Shown: piece by piece, positions 32,039 through 40,430 of the stretch | Position numbering within the stretch: the stretch's first letter is position 1 | How the letters are laid out: every line of letters starts with the position of its first letter | DNA from: Streptomyces sp. NBC_01408 | GTDB taxonomy: Bacteria > Actinomycetota > Actinomycetes > Streptomycetales > Streptomycetaceae | Reading direction: 5' to 3' | Assembly (NCBI RefSeq): GCF_026340255.1 | Contig: NZ_JAPEPJ010000002.1 | Coordinates: forward strand, 1,054,001-1,118,000 | Length of the DNA: 64,000 nt | Notes under the pieces: model-generated | Seen by the model: the letters and a program-made list of their open reading frames with translations, nothing else | The model's database searches: none | Told to the model about the DNA's origin: nothing | Translations under genes and position numbers: made by a program

Positions 32039-34177
32039 TCAGCGGATTTCGTCCCGTGCGGGCACCCCTGTGGGCGGAAGGGTTCCGCCGGTGTCCCCCT
32101 CCGGCCGCGGATCCTCCGCCGGCCCCTCGGCGGGCCGCGAGGCGGCCCCGGGTCCGACCGGGACCTGCGGGCCGTCCGCCTCCCGCAGCCAGCGCCGCAG
32201 CACCACGTGCACCGACTCCGCGCCCACCAGCTCGGCGCCGGGGTCCGAGAGGTCCTTCGGCCACATCAGGAACGGGTGCCCCTGTTCCCCGCCCAGACCG
32301 CCGTGCGAACCGATCTGCTCCTCGAAGGCGTGCACCGCGCCCGTACGGGGGTCGTACGCCGAGTTGACCATGATGTCGGCCACGTGCGGGAAGGAGTCGG
32401 TGCGCCGGACGGCCCCGGCCGCGCCCGGGCCGAAGGGCGCCAGGAACTCCTCGGCCTCCCCCGGGACGTCCAGCCGTGCCGTCGCCCCGCCCGGGCCCAG
32501 CACCACCCCGTCCACCAGCAGGAAGCCCACGCCCGGATGGTTCGCCAGGGTCGCCAGCAGGGCGGGGTGCGCGCGCTCGATCCACTCCCGCGAGGCCCGG
32601 CCGGGGACCACCGGGAAGGAGATCAGCCCGAGGTTGCCCGAGGCCAGCACCACCGGGGCGGAGCCGGGCTCCGGACCGGCCTCCTCGTCCTCCTCCACCG
32701 GCCGGTGCAGGGCCGCGAGGACGGCGGCGCGGGCCTCGGCGCCGCTGCGGGTGCGGCCGGCCCGGCGGGAGACCGGCAGCCCGCAGCCGGCCCGCACCAG
32801 GTCCTTCAGGGTGAGCCCGTACCTGCTCAGGAACGTCTCGCCCGGGCTCTGCCCGTGGTCCGACAGCAGCACGAGCCGGTACTGGCGCGGCGCGTGCTCG
32901 GCGACCCGGGCGATCAGGGCGAGACTGCGGTCGAGGCGGGCCAGGACCCGGTCGGTGTCCCGGCCGCTCGGGCCGCTGTGGTGCGCGACCTCGTCGTAGG
33001 CGACCAGGTCCGCGTAGACCGCGGCGCGGCCCGCGAGCATGTCCCCGATCACGGCCGCCACCACCACGTCGCGTTCCACCACCGTGGCGAAGGCCCTGAT
33101 CAGCGGGTACAGCCCGCCCCGGGACACCCTCGGCTGCTCCCCGCGCATCCGTGCCCGCACCGACTGGCCGACCTCCCGTGCCACCTCGGCGACGAAGGAC
33201 AGGGCCGTACGGACCGCGTTGGCCGGGTCGGAGAAGTACGCGAAGTAGCCCGCGCGGGACCGGTTCGCCCGGCCCCGCCTGGCCGAGACCGACAGCACCA
33301 GCGCCAGCTGGTCGGCGCCGCCGCTGAACAGGTTGCCTCGGCTGGCCCCGTCCAGGGTGAGCAGGCCGCCGTCGCCGGTGCGCTCGACGGCCCGCCGCTG
33401 GAGTTCGGCGGCGCTGGTGGGCCGGTTGCAGACCACCACCTCGCCGGTGTCCTTCTCGTACCAGCGGAAGGCCGGCACGTCGAAGGTGGAGCCGTGCAGG
33501 ATCCCGAGCTGGCTGGCCCCGGTCTGGCTGGACCAGTCCGTACGCCACGACGCGACGCGGTGGCTGTCGTCCAGCCAGGCCCGCACCGTCGGCATCAACT
33601 CGCTGTCCGAGGCCCGGCGCAGCGCCTCGTACCCGACCCCGTCGAGCTGGAGGAAGACCAGGCCCGGCGCGGCCCCGGCCGCTCCGCGCGCGCCCGCGCG
33701 GCCCTGCCTGCGGCGGCGCCGGTCGGCGAGCCGGTAGAGCCGGCGCCGGTAGGCCTCGTCGTCGCGCACGGCGAGCGCGGTCGAGGTCGCCGAAGCCACG
33801 GCGGACATCACCGCGGCCACCACCACGGCGGTCTCCGGGGCCACCTCGCCCCGGCCGGCCGGGATCAGGCTGAGCGCCAGCAGCAGCAGCGAGCCGTTCA
33901 GGAAGAAGACGAGCAGCCCGAGCACCAGCGCGGGCACCAGCAGCAGCGCCCGTACGAGCACCGGCCAGACGAGAGCGCTCAGCAGGCCGAAGGCTCCCGC
34001 GCCCCAGGCGGCGGTCAGGCCGATCTGCGTGATGCTGTCGCCGTCACCGTCGCCGGACTGGAGCCGGAAGTCGGGCAGGATCCCGGCCAGCGCGAGCATC
34101 GTGAGGGTGGACACCGCCCATACGAGGATCACCCGTACCAGGGCGCTGCCCGCGGTCCGCCACCGTCCTCGCCACAC
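32039..34177 (-). CDS. Membrane-anchored type I phosphodiesterase/alkaline phosphatase-superfamily protein with holin-like N-terminus
   Basis: 712 residues. Residues 1-145 hold four hydrophobic helices (VRVILVWAVSTLTMLALAGI, AAWGAGAFGLLSALVWPVLV, LVPALVLGLLVFFLNGSLLL, AVVVAAVMSAVASATSTALA), like the phage holin 4 / Mycobacteriophage holin membrane family. From about 180 the alkaline phosphatase superfamily fold begins: metal-binding VFLQLDGVGYEAL, a probable nucleophile in DWSSQTGASQLGILHG, the second metal site DLVAYDEVAHHSGP and VLLSDHGQSPGETFL, and a late His in EQIGSHGGLGGEQGHPFL. It probably hydrolyses a phosphodiester or phospholipid at the membrane. The substrate is unknown. Confidence 0.85.
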   Translation of the reverse strand: MWRGRWRTAGSALVRVILVWAVSTLTMLALAGILPDFRLQSGDGDGDSITQIGLTAAWGAGAFGLLSALVWPVLVRALLLVPALVLGLLVFFLNGSLLLLALSLIPAGRGEVAPETAVVVAAVMSAVASATSTALAVRDDEAYRRRLYRLADRRRRRQGRAGARGAAGAAPGLVFLQLDGVGYEALRRASDSELMPTVRAWLDDSHRVASWRTDWSSQTGASQLGILHGSTFDVPAFRWYEKDTGEVVVCNRPTSAAELQRRAVERTGDGGLLTLDGASRGNLFSGGADQLALVLSVSARRGRANRSRAGYFAYFSDPANAVRTALSFVAEVAREVGQSVRARMRGEQPRVSRGGLYPLIRAFATVVERDVVVAAVIGDMLAGRAAVYADLVAYDEVAHHSGPSGRDTDRVLARLDRSLALIARVAEHAPRQYRLVLLSDHGQSPGETFLSRYGLTLKDLVRAGCGLPVSRRAGRTRSGAEARAAVLAALHRPVEEDEEAGPEPGSAPVVLASGNLGLISFPVVPGRASREWIERAHPALLATLANHPGVGFLLVDGVVLGPGGATARLDVPGEAEEFLAPFGPGAAGAVRRTDSFPHVADIMVNSAYDPRTGAVHAFEEQIGSHGGLGGEQGHPFLMWPKDLSDPGAELVGAESVHVVLRRWLREADGPQVPVGPGAASRPAEGPAEDPRPEGDTGGTLPPTGVPARDEIR

Positions 34178-34304
34178 GCCGCACCCGCCTCACCGCTTCG
34201 GCCCGCGCACGCCCGCGGGCCCCCGTCCCGCCTCCCAGGCTCGCACAGCGCCGCTCACCCGGCCGGGCGACACGGCTGCCGCTCCGGTGGCGGTCAGGTG
34301 GCGG

Positions 34305-34709
34305 TCAGGTGCCGTCGTAGCCGGCGGTCGGCATGGAGAGCCTGCGGTGCACCTCGGCCTTCATCGCGGAGGTGTAGCTCGGCTCGTCGAGTCCGGCGGT
34401 CTCCAGCCGTACGCCGCGCCGTTCGCATTCGGCGGTGAACTCCTCGACGCAGCGCAGCGCGCGGGCCAGCACCCGGTGGTTGGCGGCGACGAACAGGTCG
34501 ACCTGCCCGTCGTCGATGCCGGACCAGAGCCCGCAGTGGTCGGAGCGCAGCCCGTAGAAGAGCAGTTGTTTCGTCACGACGTAGCCGTGGTCGGCGGCCC
34601 AGCGGGCGCACATCGCCTGCTGGCTGCGGGTGTCCACGGCGAAGGGGTCGGCGTCCAGGTCTTCGAGCGGGGCCAGGCTGGCGATCGCGGCCACGCGCAG
34701 CTCTTCCAT
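34305..34709 (-). CDS. Conserved hypothetical protein, 134 aa
   Basis: The ATG at 34709 starts MEELRVAAIASLAPLEDLD; an upstream in-frame start at 34730 is less likely. The body DTRSQQAMCARWAADHGYVV followed by TKQLLFYGLRSDHCGLW and VDLFVAANHRVLARALRCVEEF resembles the catalytic domain of serine recombinases in outline (CARWA..HGY..TRQL.V), but no catalytic Ser motif or DNA-binding domain is present. It ends RRLSMPTAGYDGT. I know it as a conserved Streptomyces family without assigned function. It is divergent from the metallo-beta-lactamase-fold gene. Confidence 0.75.
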   Translation of the reverse strand: MEELRVAAIASLAPLEDLDADPFAVDTRSQQAMCARWAADHGYVVTKQLLFYGLRSDHCGLWSGIDDGQVDLFVAANHRVLARALRCVEEFTAECERRGVRLETAGLDEPSYTSAMKAEVHRRLSMPTAGYDGT

Positions 34710-34848
34710 GCCGCCCGACCCTACTCCCAACCGCCGCCCGGGAGGAGGGGGCGGTCACTTCCGGTTCCCGGCGGATCGACGGGGCAAGCTTTAGGCTCAT
34801 GACCGAGGCGCGGGTGCGGGCGCGAGGGAGCGCGAGGGAGGGGGCCGG

Positions 34849-35625
34849 GTGCCGGTGGAGATCACCTGGTGGGGGCATGCCACGTGCACGGTCGAGGATT
34901 CCGGGGTCCGGGTGCTGACGGACCCGCTGTTCGCGCGGCGGCTGGCGCATCTGCGGCGCAGGCGCGGGGCGGTGCCCCCGCCCGAGGCGGCGGTGGCGGA
35001 CGCGGTGCTGGTGTCGCATCTGCACGCCGACCATCTGCATCTGCCGTCGCTGGCGCGGCTCGCGCCCGGCACCCGGCTGATCGTGCCGCGCGGCGCGCGC
35101 CGGGCGATGCCGGCGCTGGCGCGGGTGGCCGCGGTGCGCGGGCTGACGGTGACGGAGCTGTCGCCGGGCGACGAGGCCGCCGTACGGGACGGCGTACGGG
35201 TACGGGCGGTCAGCGCGCGGCACGACGGGCGCCGGCTGCCGTTCGGGCCGCATCTCGCCCCCGCGCTCGGGTACGTGGTCGAGGGCGCGGCGCGGACCTA
35301 CTTCGCCGGCGACACCGGGCTGTTCGACGCGATGGCCGAGGAGGTCGGGCCGGTGGACGTGGCGCTGCTGCCGGTGGGCGGCTGGGGACCGTACCTGGGT
35401 CCGGGGCACCTGGACCCGTCCCGGGCGGCCGAGGCGCTGGCCGAACTGGCGCCGGCGGCGGCGGTCCCGGTGCACTACGGGACGTACTGGCCGATCGGGC
35501 TGGACGCGGTGCGGCCTCACGAGTTCCACGCGCCGGGCGAGGAGTTCGCGCGCCGGGCGCGGCGGCTGGCGCCGAAGGTGACGGTACGGGTGCCCGGGCA
35601 CGGCGAGCGGGTGCGGCTGCCGTGA
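34849..35625 (+). CDS. Metallo-beta-lactamase-fold hydrolase (UlaG-like)
   Basis: 258 residues, GTG start at 34849 after GAGGGAGGGGG. Metal-binding motifs are VSHLHADHLHLP (HxHxDH) and, later, YFAGDTGLFDAM and VPVHYGTYWPIG. The N-terminal ITWWGHATCTVEDSGVRVLTDP is characteristic of UlaG/UPF0173-type hydrolases. The substrate is unknown. The stop overlaps the GTG start of a DedA-family gene (GTGA), so both come from one transcript. Confidence 0.88.
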   Translation: MPVEITWWGHATCTVEDSGVRVLTDPLFARRLAHLRRRRGAVPPPEAAVADAVLVSHLHADHLHLPSLARLAPGTRLIVPRGARRAMPALARVAAVRGLTVTELSPGDEAAVRDGVRVRAVSARHDGRRLPFGPHLAPALGYVVEGAARTYFAGDTGLFDAMAEEVGPVDVALLPVGGWGPYLGPGHLDPSRAAEALAELAPAAAVPVHYGTYWPIGLDAVRPHEFHAPGEEFARRARRLAPKVTVRVPGHGERVRLP

Positions 35626-36248
35626 TCCTGCGCGACGTGGCGGCGGCGGCCGGCCAGGTGCCGCCGGAGACGACCCAGCAGGCGGTCGGCTATCCGGCGC
35701 TGTTCGTGCTGGTGGCGCTCGGCGCGCTGGTGCCGGTGATCCCGACGGGGGCGCTGGTCAGTTCGGCGGCGGTGGTGGCCTTCCACCAGTCGCTGCCCTT
35801 CGGACTGTTGCTGGTCTTCGGGGTGTCCGCGCTGGCGGCGTTCACCGGGGACGTGACCCTGTACTGGCTGGGCCGGCGCGGGGTGCGCTCGCGCAACGGT
35901 TCGCGCTGGCTGGAGGCGCTGCGCGGGCGGGCCACGCCCGAACGGCTGGAGCAGGCGCAGACGAAGCTGGACCGGCACGGGGTGCTGGTCCTGGTGGTCT
36001 CCCGGCTGGTCCCGGCGGGGCGCATCCCGGTGATGCTGGCCTGCCTGCTCGCGGAGGTCCCGCTGCGCCGTTTCGCGCGCGGCGACGCCCCGGCGTGCCT
36101 GGCCTGGGCGGCGACGTACGGGCTGATCGGCATCCTGGGCGGCTCGCTGTTCCCGGAGCCCTGGAAGGGCGTGGCCCTGGCGGTGGGCCTGGCCCTGCTC
36201 ATCAGCGCGGGCCCGTCGCTCTGGCGCCGGCTGCGGCCGGGGCGTTGA
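35622..36248 (+). CDS. DedA/VTT-family membrane protein
   Basis: 208 residues with about four to five hydrophobic segments and the DedA core FTGDVTLYWLGRRGVRSRNG. The conserved region VLVVSRLVPAGRIPVMLACLL has the R..P.(G/A)R..V signature. DedA proteins are proposed lipid scramblases or proton-dependent carriers needed for membrane homeostasis. The GTG at 35622 overlaps the upstream hydrolase stop, implying translational coupling and possibly a shared role at the membrane. It converges on another metallo-beta-lactamase-fold gene. Confidence 0.88.
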   Translation: MILRDVAAAAGQVPPETTQQAVGYPALFVLVALGALVPVIPTGALVSSAAVVAFHQSLPFGLLLVFGVSALAAFTGDVTLYWLGRRGVRSRNGSRWLEALRGRATPERLEQAQTKLDRHGVLVLVVSRLVPAGRIPVMLACLLAEVPLRRFARGDAPACLAWAATYGLIGILGGSLFPEPWKGVALAVGLALLISAGPSLWRRLRPGR

Positions 36249-36255
36249 GCGCCAC

Positions 36256-36295
36256 GGCACCTCCCCGCAGGCGCCCCTTCGGACTCACTCGTCCA
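36256..36295. repeat. Dispersed 40-bp repeat (family B), second copy
   Basis: 38 of 40 positions match the reverse complement of 23422-23461. It lies between the convergent dedA and hydrolase genes and contains the hydrolase stop codon within GGACTCA. Its core CTTCGGACTCA also occurs next to the palindrome at about 48568-48578. Confidence 0.8.
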
Positions 36296-37409
36296 GGGTG
36301 CGGGAGGCTCCGATCGGGAGGTCCCAGAGGTCTTCGCGGGGCAGGCCGGCGCGGGCCCAGGCATCCCGGGTCCGGTGGAGGGGCTCCATGACGGGTTCCG
36401 CGGAGAGGACGAAGGCACCCCAGTGCATGGGGGCCATCCGGCGGGCGCCGAGGTCGAGGCAGGCCCGTACGGCCTCCTCCGGGTCGGCGTGGACGTCGCC
36501 GAGCCACCAGCGCGGGGCGTAGGCGCCGACCGGCAGGAGGGCGAGGTCGATGCCGGGGTGGCGGCGGCCGATCTCGGCGAACCAGTGGCCGTAGCCGGTG
36601 TCGCCCGCGAAGTAGACCCTGCTCGGGGCCGGGCTGCGGGCGTCGGTGAGGATCCAGCCGCCCCACAGGGTCCGGCAGGTGTCGATCAGGGACCGCTTCG
36701 ACCAGTGGTGAGAGGGTACGAACTCGAAGCGTACGCCGCCCAGTTCGGCGTGCTCCCACCAGTCGAGCTCGGTGACCCGGGTGAACCCTCGGCGCCGGCA
36801 CCAGCGGGCCAGGCCCGCCGGGACGAACAGGGCGGTGTGCCGCGGCAGTCGCTTGAGGGTGGGCGCGTCGAGGTGGTCGTAGTGGTTGTGGCTGATCACC
36901 ACCGCGTCCACGGGCGGCAGGTCCTCCCAGCGGACCCCGACGGGCGTCATCCGGGTCGGGGTGCCGAGGATCCGCCGGGACCAGACGGGGTCGGTCAGCA
37001 CGGCCAGCCCGCCGGTGCGGATCAGCCAGCTGGCGTGTCCGGCCCAGGTGACGCAGACCGTGCCGGGCGAGGCGGCGGGCAGCGGGGCGGGCTCGTACGG
37101 CAGGTCCGGGATGCCCCGCAGCCCCGCGGGATCGGGGCGGAAGGCGCCCTCGCGGGCAAGCCGGGCGAAGCCCCGCAGCCCCGGCAACGGGGTGGTCAGC
37201 CGGTCGGCGAAGGAACGGGGCCAGCGGCGTACCTCCCCGAGCGCCCGCGGCCCGGCGACCGTCCCCACGCCCCGGGGGCGGGGGCCGGGGCCGGGGCTCG
37301 GGCCCGGGCCCGGGCGGGGCGCAGGCGCGGCGGCAGGGGCGGGAGCCGGAGCGGCGGCCGGGGCGGGTCCGGGATCAGCGGCGGCGGGGGCGTCTGTCTG
37401 GTCCCTCAT
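36285..37409 (-). CDS. Metallo-beta-lactamase-fold hydrolase (NAPE-PLD-like)
   Basis: 374 residues, ATG 37409 with GGAGA upstream (an in-frame ATG at 37427 would add six residues). A Pro/Ala/Gly-rich low-complexity segment fills about residues 8-55. The catalytic fold follows: CVTWAGHASWLIRTGGLAVL, the metal motif VISHNHYDHLD (HxHxDH), FVPSHHWSKRS, YFAGDTGYGHWF and APMHWGAFVLS. This order matches the N-acyl-phosphatidylethanolamine phospholipase D-like branch. It probably hydrolyses a phospholipid or related phosphoester. Its stop codon lies in the family B repeat. Confidence 0.88.
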   Translation of the reverse strand: MRDQTDAPAAADPGPAPAAAPAPAPAAAPAPRPGPGPSPGPGPRPRGVGTVAGPRALGEVRRWPRSFADRLTTPLPGLRGFARLAREGAFRPDPAGLRGIPDLPYEPAPLPAASPGTVCVTWAGHASWLIRTGGLAVLTDPVWSRRILGTPTRMTPVGVRWEDLPPVDAVVISHNHYDHLDAPTLKRLPRHTALFVPAGLARWCRRRGFTRVTELDWWEHAELGGVRFEFVPSHHWSKRSLIDTCRTLWGGWILTDARSPAPSRVYFAGDTGYGHWFAEIGRRHPGIDLALLPVGAYAPRWWLGDVHADPEEAVRACLDLGARRMAPMHWGAFVLSAEPVMEPLHRTRDAWARAGLPREDLWDLPIGASRTLDE

Positions 37410-37436
37410 CGAGGTGTCTCCGTTCACCGGGCGGGA

Positions 37437-38663
37437 TCAGGCCAGCCCGGCCAGGACTGATCCGAGGAGGTCCAGGGAGCGTCGTACGTACGGGAGGGCG
37501 AGCGGGTCGGCGGTGGTGAGCGCGGCCAGCCGCTCCTCGGGGGTGGCCCCGAGCATCGGACCGGTCGACAGCCGCACGCGCAGCGCCCCCAGTTCGTCCG
37601 CGAACCGCTGTCCGCCGGGCGTGGGCGCGCCGAGCCGGCCGCCGAGCCAGTCCTCCAGTTCCATCGCGTCGCCCACACCGTGCCGGGCGAGCCCGGCGCG
37701 CAGCGGGGTGAGGTCGGCGTACAGGTGCCGCCCGGCCTGCGGGGGCCGTGCCAGGGCTCCGACGGCGAGCAGTTCCCGGTGCGCGGCGGCGGCCACCACG
37801 CCGTGCAGGGCGGCCGCCGCCCAGGCCCGTCCGGCGACGGCGTCGGGTTCGTCGAGAGCGTGCGCGGCGGCCCCGGCGACGGGGCCCGCGACCAGCGCGC
37901 CGGTGGCGGTGAGCACGTCGAGGGTGCGGGCGCGCAGCCAGGTCCCGCGCGGGGTGGCGGGGAAGCGGACCACGGCGGCGGGCCAGCCCGCGGGCAGCAG
38001 CGCTCCGGACAGGTCGACCAGGACGGCGGCCTGGTCGGGGAGCATCTCGGCGGGGCTCAGGACGAGCGTGTCGTGCGGCCGGTGCACGGTGTCGCGCCAG
38101 CTCTCGTCGCTGACGACGAACAGCCCGGCGGACGCGGCGGCCTCGCAGGCCTCCAGCAGCATTTCGGGCGGCGGCACGGTCGCGGTCGGGTCGTCGGCCA
38201 CCGAGAGCAGCAGCACGCGCGGGTCGCCGCCCTCGGCGCGCACCCGCCGTACGGTCTCCAGCAGGGCGTACGGGTCCGGCACGCCACCGCATTCGGCCGG
38301 GGTGGGCACGTGGTAGGCCCGCCGTCCCAGCAGCCGGACCTGTGGTGTCCACCAGGCGGGACAGGGCCGGGGCAGCATCACGTCGCCCCCGTACGCGCCG
38401 AGCAGGGCGAGCAGCAGCCCGGGGGCGCCGGGGCCGGCGGCCACGTTCTCCGGGGCGGTCGCGAGCCCGCGCCGACCCCAGTACCGGCACGCGGCCTCGC
38501 GGACGGGCTCGCCGCCGCCGGGTGGTTCGGGGGCGGAGCGGCCGGCGGCCGCGGCGAGGACGGAGAGGAGTTCGGGGAGCACGGGCAAGCCCGGCTGGGG
38601 CGCGGGGGGCCCGTACCGGACCGGACCGCGGCCCTCCGCCGCCGTGCGCTGCATCCCCGCCAC
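37437..38663 (-). CDS. Aminotransferase-fold protein without any lysine (probable pseudoenzyme)
   Basis: 408 residues. The fold-type I aminotransferase layout is clear: VPTPAECGGVPDPYALLETV, the LFVVSDESWRD segment (the Asp/Glu-Tyr position), and LVDLSGALLPAGWPAAVVRF, where active enzymes have S-(L/F)-SK-x(4-5)-GWR. Here the Schiff-base lysine is missing, and the whole protein contains no Lys residue at all. It therefore cannot form an internal aldimine with PLP. It may be a PLP- or PMP-binding regulator, or use another cofactor state. The reading frame is intact with Streptomyces codon bias, so it is not a decaying gene. It stands alone upstream of an MBL-fold gene. Confidence 0.8.
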   Translation of the reverse strand: MAGMQRTAAEGRGPVRYGPPAPQPGLPVLPELLSVLAAAAGRSAPEPPGGGEPVREAACRYWGRRGLATAPENVAAGPGAPGLLLALLGAYGGDVMLPRPCPAWWTPQVRLLGRRAYHVPTPAECGGVPDPYALLETVRRVRAEGGDPRVLLLSVADDPTATVPPPEMLLEACEAAASAGLFVVSDESWRDTVHRPHDTLVLSPAEMLPDQAAVLVDLSGALLPAGWPAAVVRFPATPRGTWLRARTLDVLTATGALVAGPVAGAAAHALDEPDAVAGRAWAAAALHGVVAAAAHRELLAVGALARPPQAGRHLYADLTPLRAGLARHGVGDAMELEDWLGGRLGAPTPGGQRFADELGALRVRLSTGPMLGATPEERLAALTTADPLALPYVRRSLDLLGSVLAGLA

Positions 38664-38730
38664 CGGTTCCCGCCTTCCGCGCTCGCGCCCGCTCCGCTCC
38701 AGTGCGCCGGACCTGCCCTGCCCGCCTGCC

Positions 38731-38748
38731 CTTTATACGATTATTTGG
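38731..38748 (-). promoter_or_regulatory. AT-rich island upstream of the aminotransferase-like gene
   Basis: CTTTATACGATTATTTGG stands out in a GC-rich region about 68-85 bp before the start codon at 38663. Read on the minus strand it contains CGTATAAAG, a possible -10 element. No clear -35 was found. Confidence 0.35.
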
Positions 38749-38774
38749 TGCGGTGTGCCCGTTCTCGGGGCCGG

Positions 38775-39347
38775 TCAGCCCTTCCTCCCGAGCAGCGCGA
38801 GCAGCCGGGTCTGCGCGTTCGCGCCCGGCGGGACCTCCAGCGGCTCCGCGTACATTCCGCTGCCCGCGAGCGCGTCGGCGTACGGCATGACCTCCTTGAT
38901 GGAGAACTCGACGAGGCCGTCCGGCAGCCGGTCGTCGGCGCCGATGCCCCGCGAGAGGTCCCAGGTGTGCACGACGCAGTCGGCGGTCAGCTCCGAGCAG
39001 TACGCCGATCCGAGCGCGGGCCCGTAGGAGAGCCGGACCGTCCGGTCGAGCACCCCGGGCGCGGCGAAGGCCGTGTGCGCGGCGGCCGAGGCCCGGTCCC
39101 AGGCGGCGACCGGGTCCTCGCCCAGCACGTCACCGGAGAAGGCGTCGCCGAGCTCCTCCACGGTGCGGCCCTCGGTGACCAGCGGCGGGATCCACAGCTG
39201 CTCCCCGGTCACATGGTTGACCAGGTCCCGAACGGTCCACTCCGCGCACGGGGTCGGCGCGTCCCACTGGTCGTCCGCGACGGCGCGCACGCGCTCGCCG
39301 AAGAGCCGCAGCGCCTCGGCGTGCTGTGCGAGCAGCGTGTCCGGCAT
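38775..39347 (-). CDS. TIGR03086-family protein (maleylpyruvate isomerase N-terminal/DinB-like fold)
   Basis: 190 residues, ATG 39347. The N-terminal helical bundle has the family motif WDAPTPCAEWTVRDLVNHVTGEQLW, in which the His of NHV and later residues bind metal. SAYCSELTADCVVHTWDLSRGIG gives the second metal-ligand region (H.WD.....G). These actinobacterial proteins are related to mycothiol-dependent maleylpyruvate isomerase, so a mycothiol-linked reaction is plausible, but the substrate is unknown. The open frame extends upstream to 39464 without family similarity. Confidence 0.85.
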   Translation of the reverse strand: MPDTLLAQHAEALRLFGERVRAVADDQWDAPTPCAEWTVRDLVNHVTGEQLWIPPLVTEGRTVEELGDAFSGDVLGEDPVAAWDRASAAAHTAFAAPGVLDRTVRLSYGPALGSAYCSELTADCVVHTWDLSRGIGADDRLPDGLVEFSIKEVMPYADALAGSGMYAEPLEVPPGANAQTRLLALLGRKG

Positions 39348-39473
39348 GGCTCCCACCGTCCTCTGCCACGGGTGTGCGACCCCCTGCGCCCACTCTCCTC
39401 GCACGGGACGAGCCCTGCCACCGCCCCGCCCGATCCCCTTGGCGCACACGGATAGTGTCCACATGTCAAAACG

Positions 39474-39488
39474 GTCATCTCAGATGAC
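39474..39488. promoter_or_regulatory. Inverted repeat before the methyltransferase at 39540
   Basis: GTCATC-TCA-GATGAC is a perfect 6-3-6 inverted repeat 52 bp before the start codon. The same half-sites occur at 5432-5452 with a 9-bp spacer. Its position suggests a repressor operator near the promoter. Confidence 0.45.
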
Positions 39489-39539
39489 GAACTGATCCAC
39501 TACGGTGGGCACAACGCTTCGACGAGGAGGGAACAGGCC

Positions 39540-40379
39540 ATGAACGCAGGCAAGGAGACCGCGGTCTACACGCACGGCCACCACGAGTCGGTCCTGCGCT
39601 CGCACCGCTGGCGCACGGCCGCGAACTCGGCCGCGTACCTGGTCGCGGAGCTGCGGCCGGGGATGTCCGTCCTGGACGTGGGCTGCGGCCCGGGCACCAT
39701 CACCGCCGACCTGGCGGAACTGGTCGCCCCGGACGGCAGGGTCACCGCCGTGGACGCGTCCGCGGACATCGTCGAACAGGCCCGTGCGTACGCGGCGGAG
39801 CGCGGCCTGGCCGGTGTGGAGTTCGCCGTCGCGGACGTGCACGCGCTGGACTTCCCGGACGGCTCCTTCGACGTGGTCCACGCCCACCAGGTGCTCCAGC
39901 ACGTCGGCGACCCGGTGCGCGCCCTGAGCGAGATGCGGCGGGTGTGCCGGCCGGGCGGGATCGTGGCCGCGCGGGACGCCGACTACGCGGCGATGACCTG
40001 GTACCCGGCGACGCCGGGGCTGGAGGAGTGGCTGGGCCTGTACCGCCGGGTGGCCCGCGCCAACGGCGGCGAGCCGGACGCGGGGCGCAGGCTGGCGGCC
40101 TGGGCGCGGGAGGCCGGGTTCACCGACGTCCGGTGCACGGCGACGGCCTGGTGCTACGCCACCGCCGAGGAGACCACCTGGTGGTCGGCCTTGTGGGCGG
40201 ACCGGACGACGGCCTCCGCGTACGCGGACATCGCCACCCGCGGCGGCCACGCCAGGCCCGCGGACCTCGCGGCCGCCTCGGACGCCTGGCGCACCTGGGG
40301 CGCCGACCCGGACGCCTGGTTCTCGGTCCTGAACGGGGAGATCCTGTGCCGGGCACCTCTCAGCCCCGCCGGCGTTTGA
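39540..40379 (+). CDS. Class I SAM-dependent methyltransferase (UbiE/Methyltransf_11-like)
   Basis: 279 residues, ATG 39540 after AGGAGGGAACAGGCC, a near-ideal ribosome-binding site. Motif I is VLDVGCGPGTITADLAE (about 44-60); then VTAVDASADIVEQAR, FDVVHAHQVLQHVGDPV and CRPGGIVAARDADYA. This full set is typical of UbiE-like methyltransferases acting on small lipophilic molecules. The last residues (LSPAGV) and the stop codon are supplied by a copy of repeat family A, so the original C-terminus has been replaced or extended. The inverted repeat at 39474 may regulate it. Confidence 0.9.
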   Translation: MNAGKETAVYTHGHHESVLRSHRWRTAANSAAYLVAELRPGMSVLDVGCGPGTITADLAELVAPDGRVTAVDASADIVEQARAYAAERGLAGVEFAVADVHALDFPDGSFDVVHAHQVLQHVGDPVRALSEMRRVCRPGGIVAARDADYAAMTWYPATPGLEEWLGLYRRVARANGGEPDAGRRLAAWAREAGFTDVRCTATAWCYATAEETTWWSALWADRTTASAYADIATRGGHARPADLAAASDAWRTWGADPDAWFSVLNGEILCRAPLSPAGV

Positions 40380-40409
40380 GGCGCGGGGGTTCGGGGGCAG
40401 CGCCCCCGA
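40361..40409 (-). repeat. Dispersed repeat family A, copy overlapping a gene end
   Basis: An inverted-orientation copy containing CCGGCGTTTGAGGCGCGGGG and a GGGGGCAGCGCCCCC hairpin. The TGA stop of the preceding methyltransferase is the TGA within CGTTTGAGG. It lies between convergent genes. Confidence 0.8.
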
Positions 40410-40430
40410 CAGCGGCGCCGCACCCGGCTG

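Noticed and set aside
30623..34438. Very long open frame on the plus strand across the permease and phosphodiesterase genes
   Set aside because: It is antisense to two genes with clear domains on the minus strand; its composition is Arg/Glu/Gly/Gln-rich, typical of reading the opposite strand of GC-rich genes.
34305..34709. Serine recombinase, from a resemblance to the recombinase N-terminus
   Set aside because: The catalytic serine motif and DNA-binding domain are missing and there is no mobile-element context.
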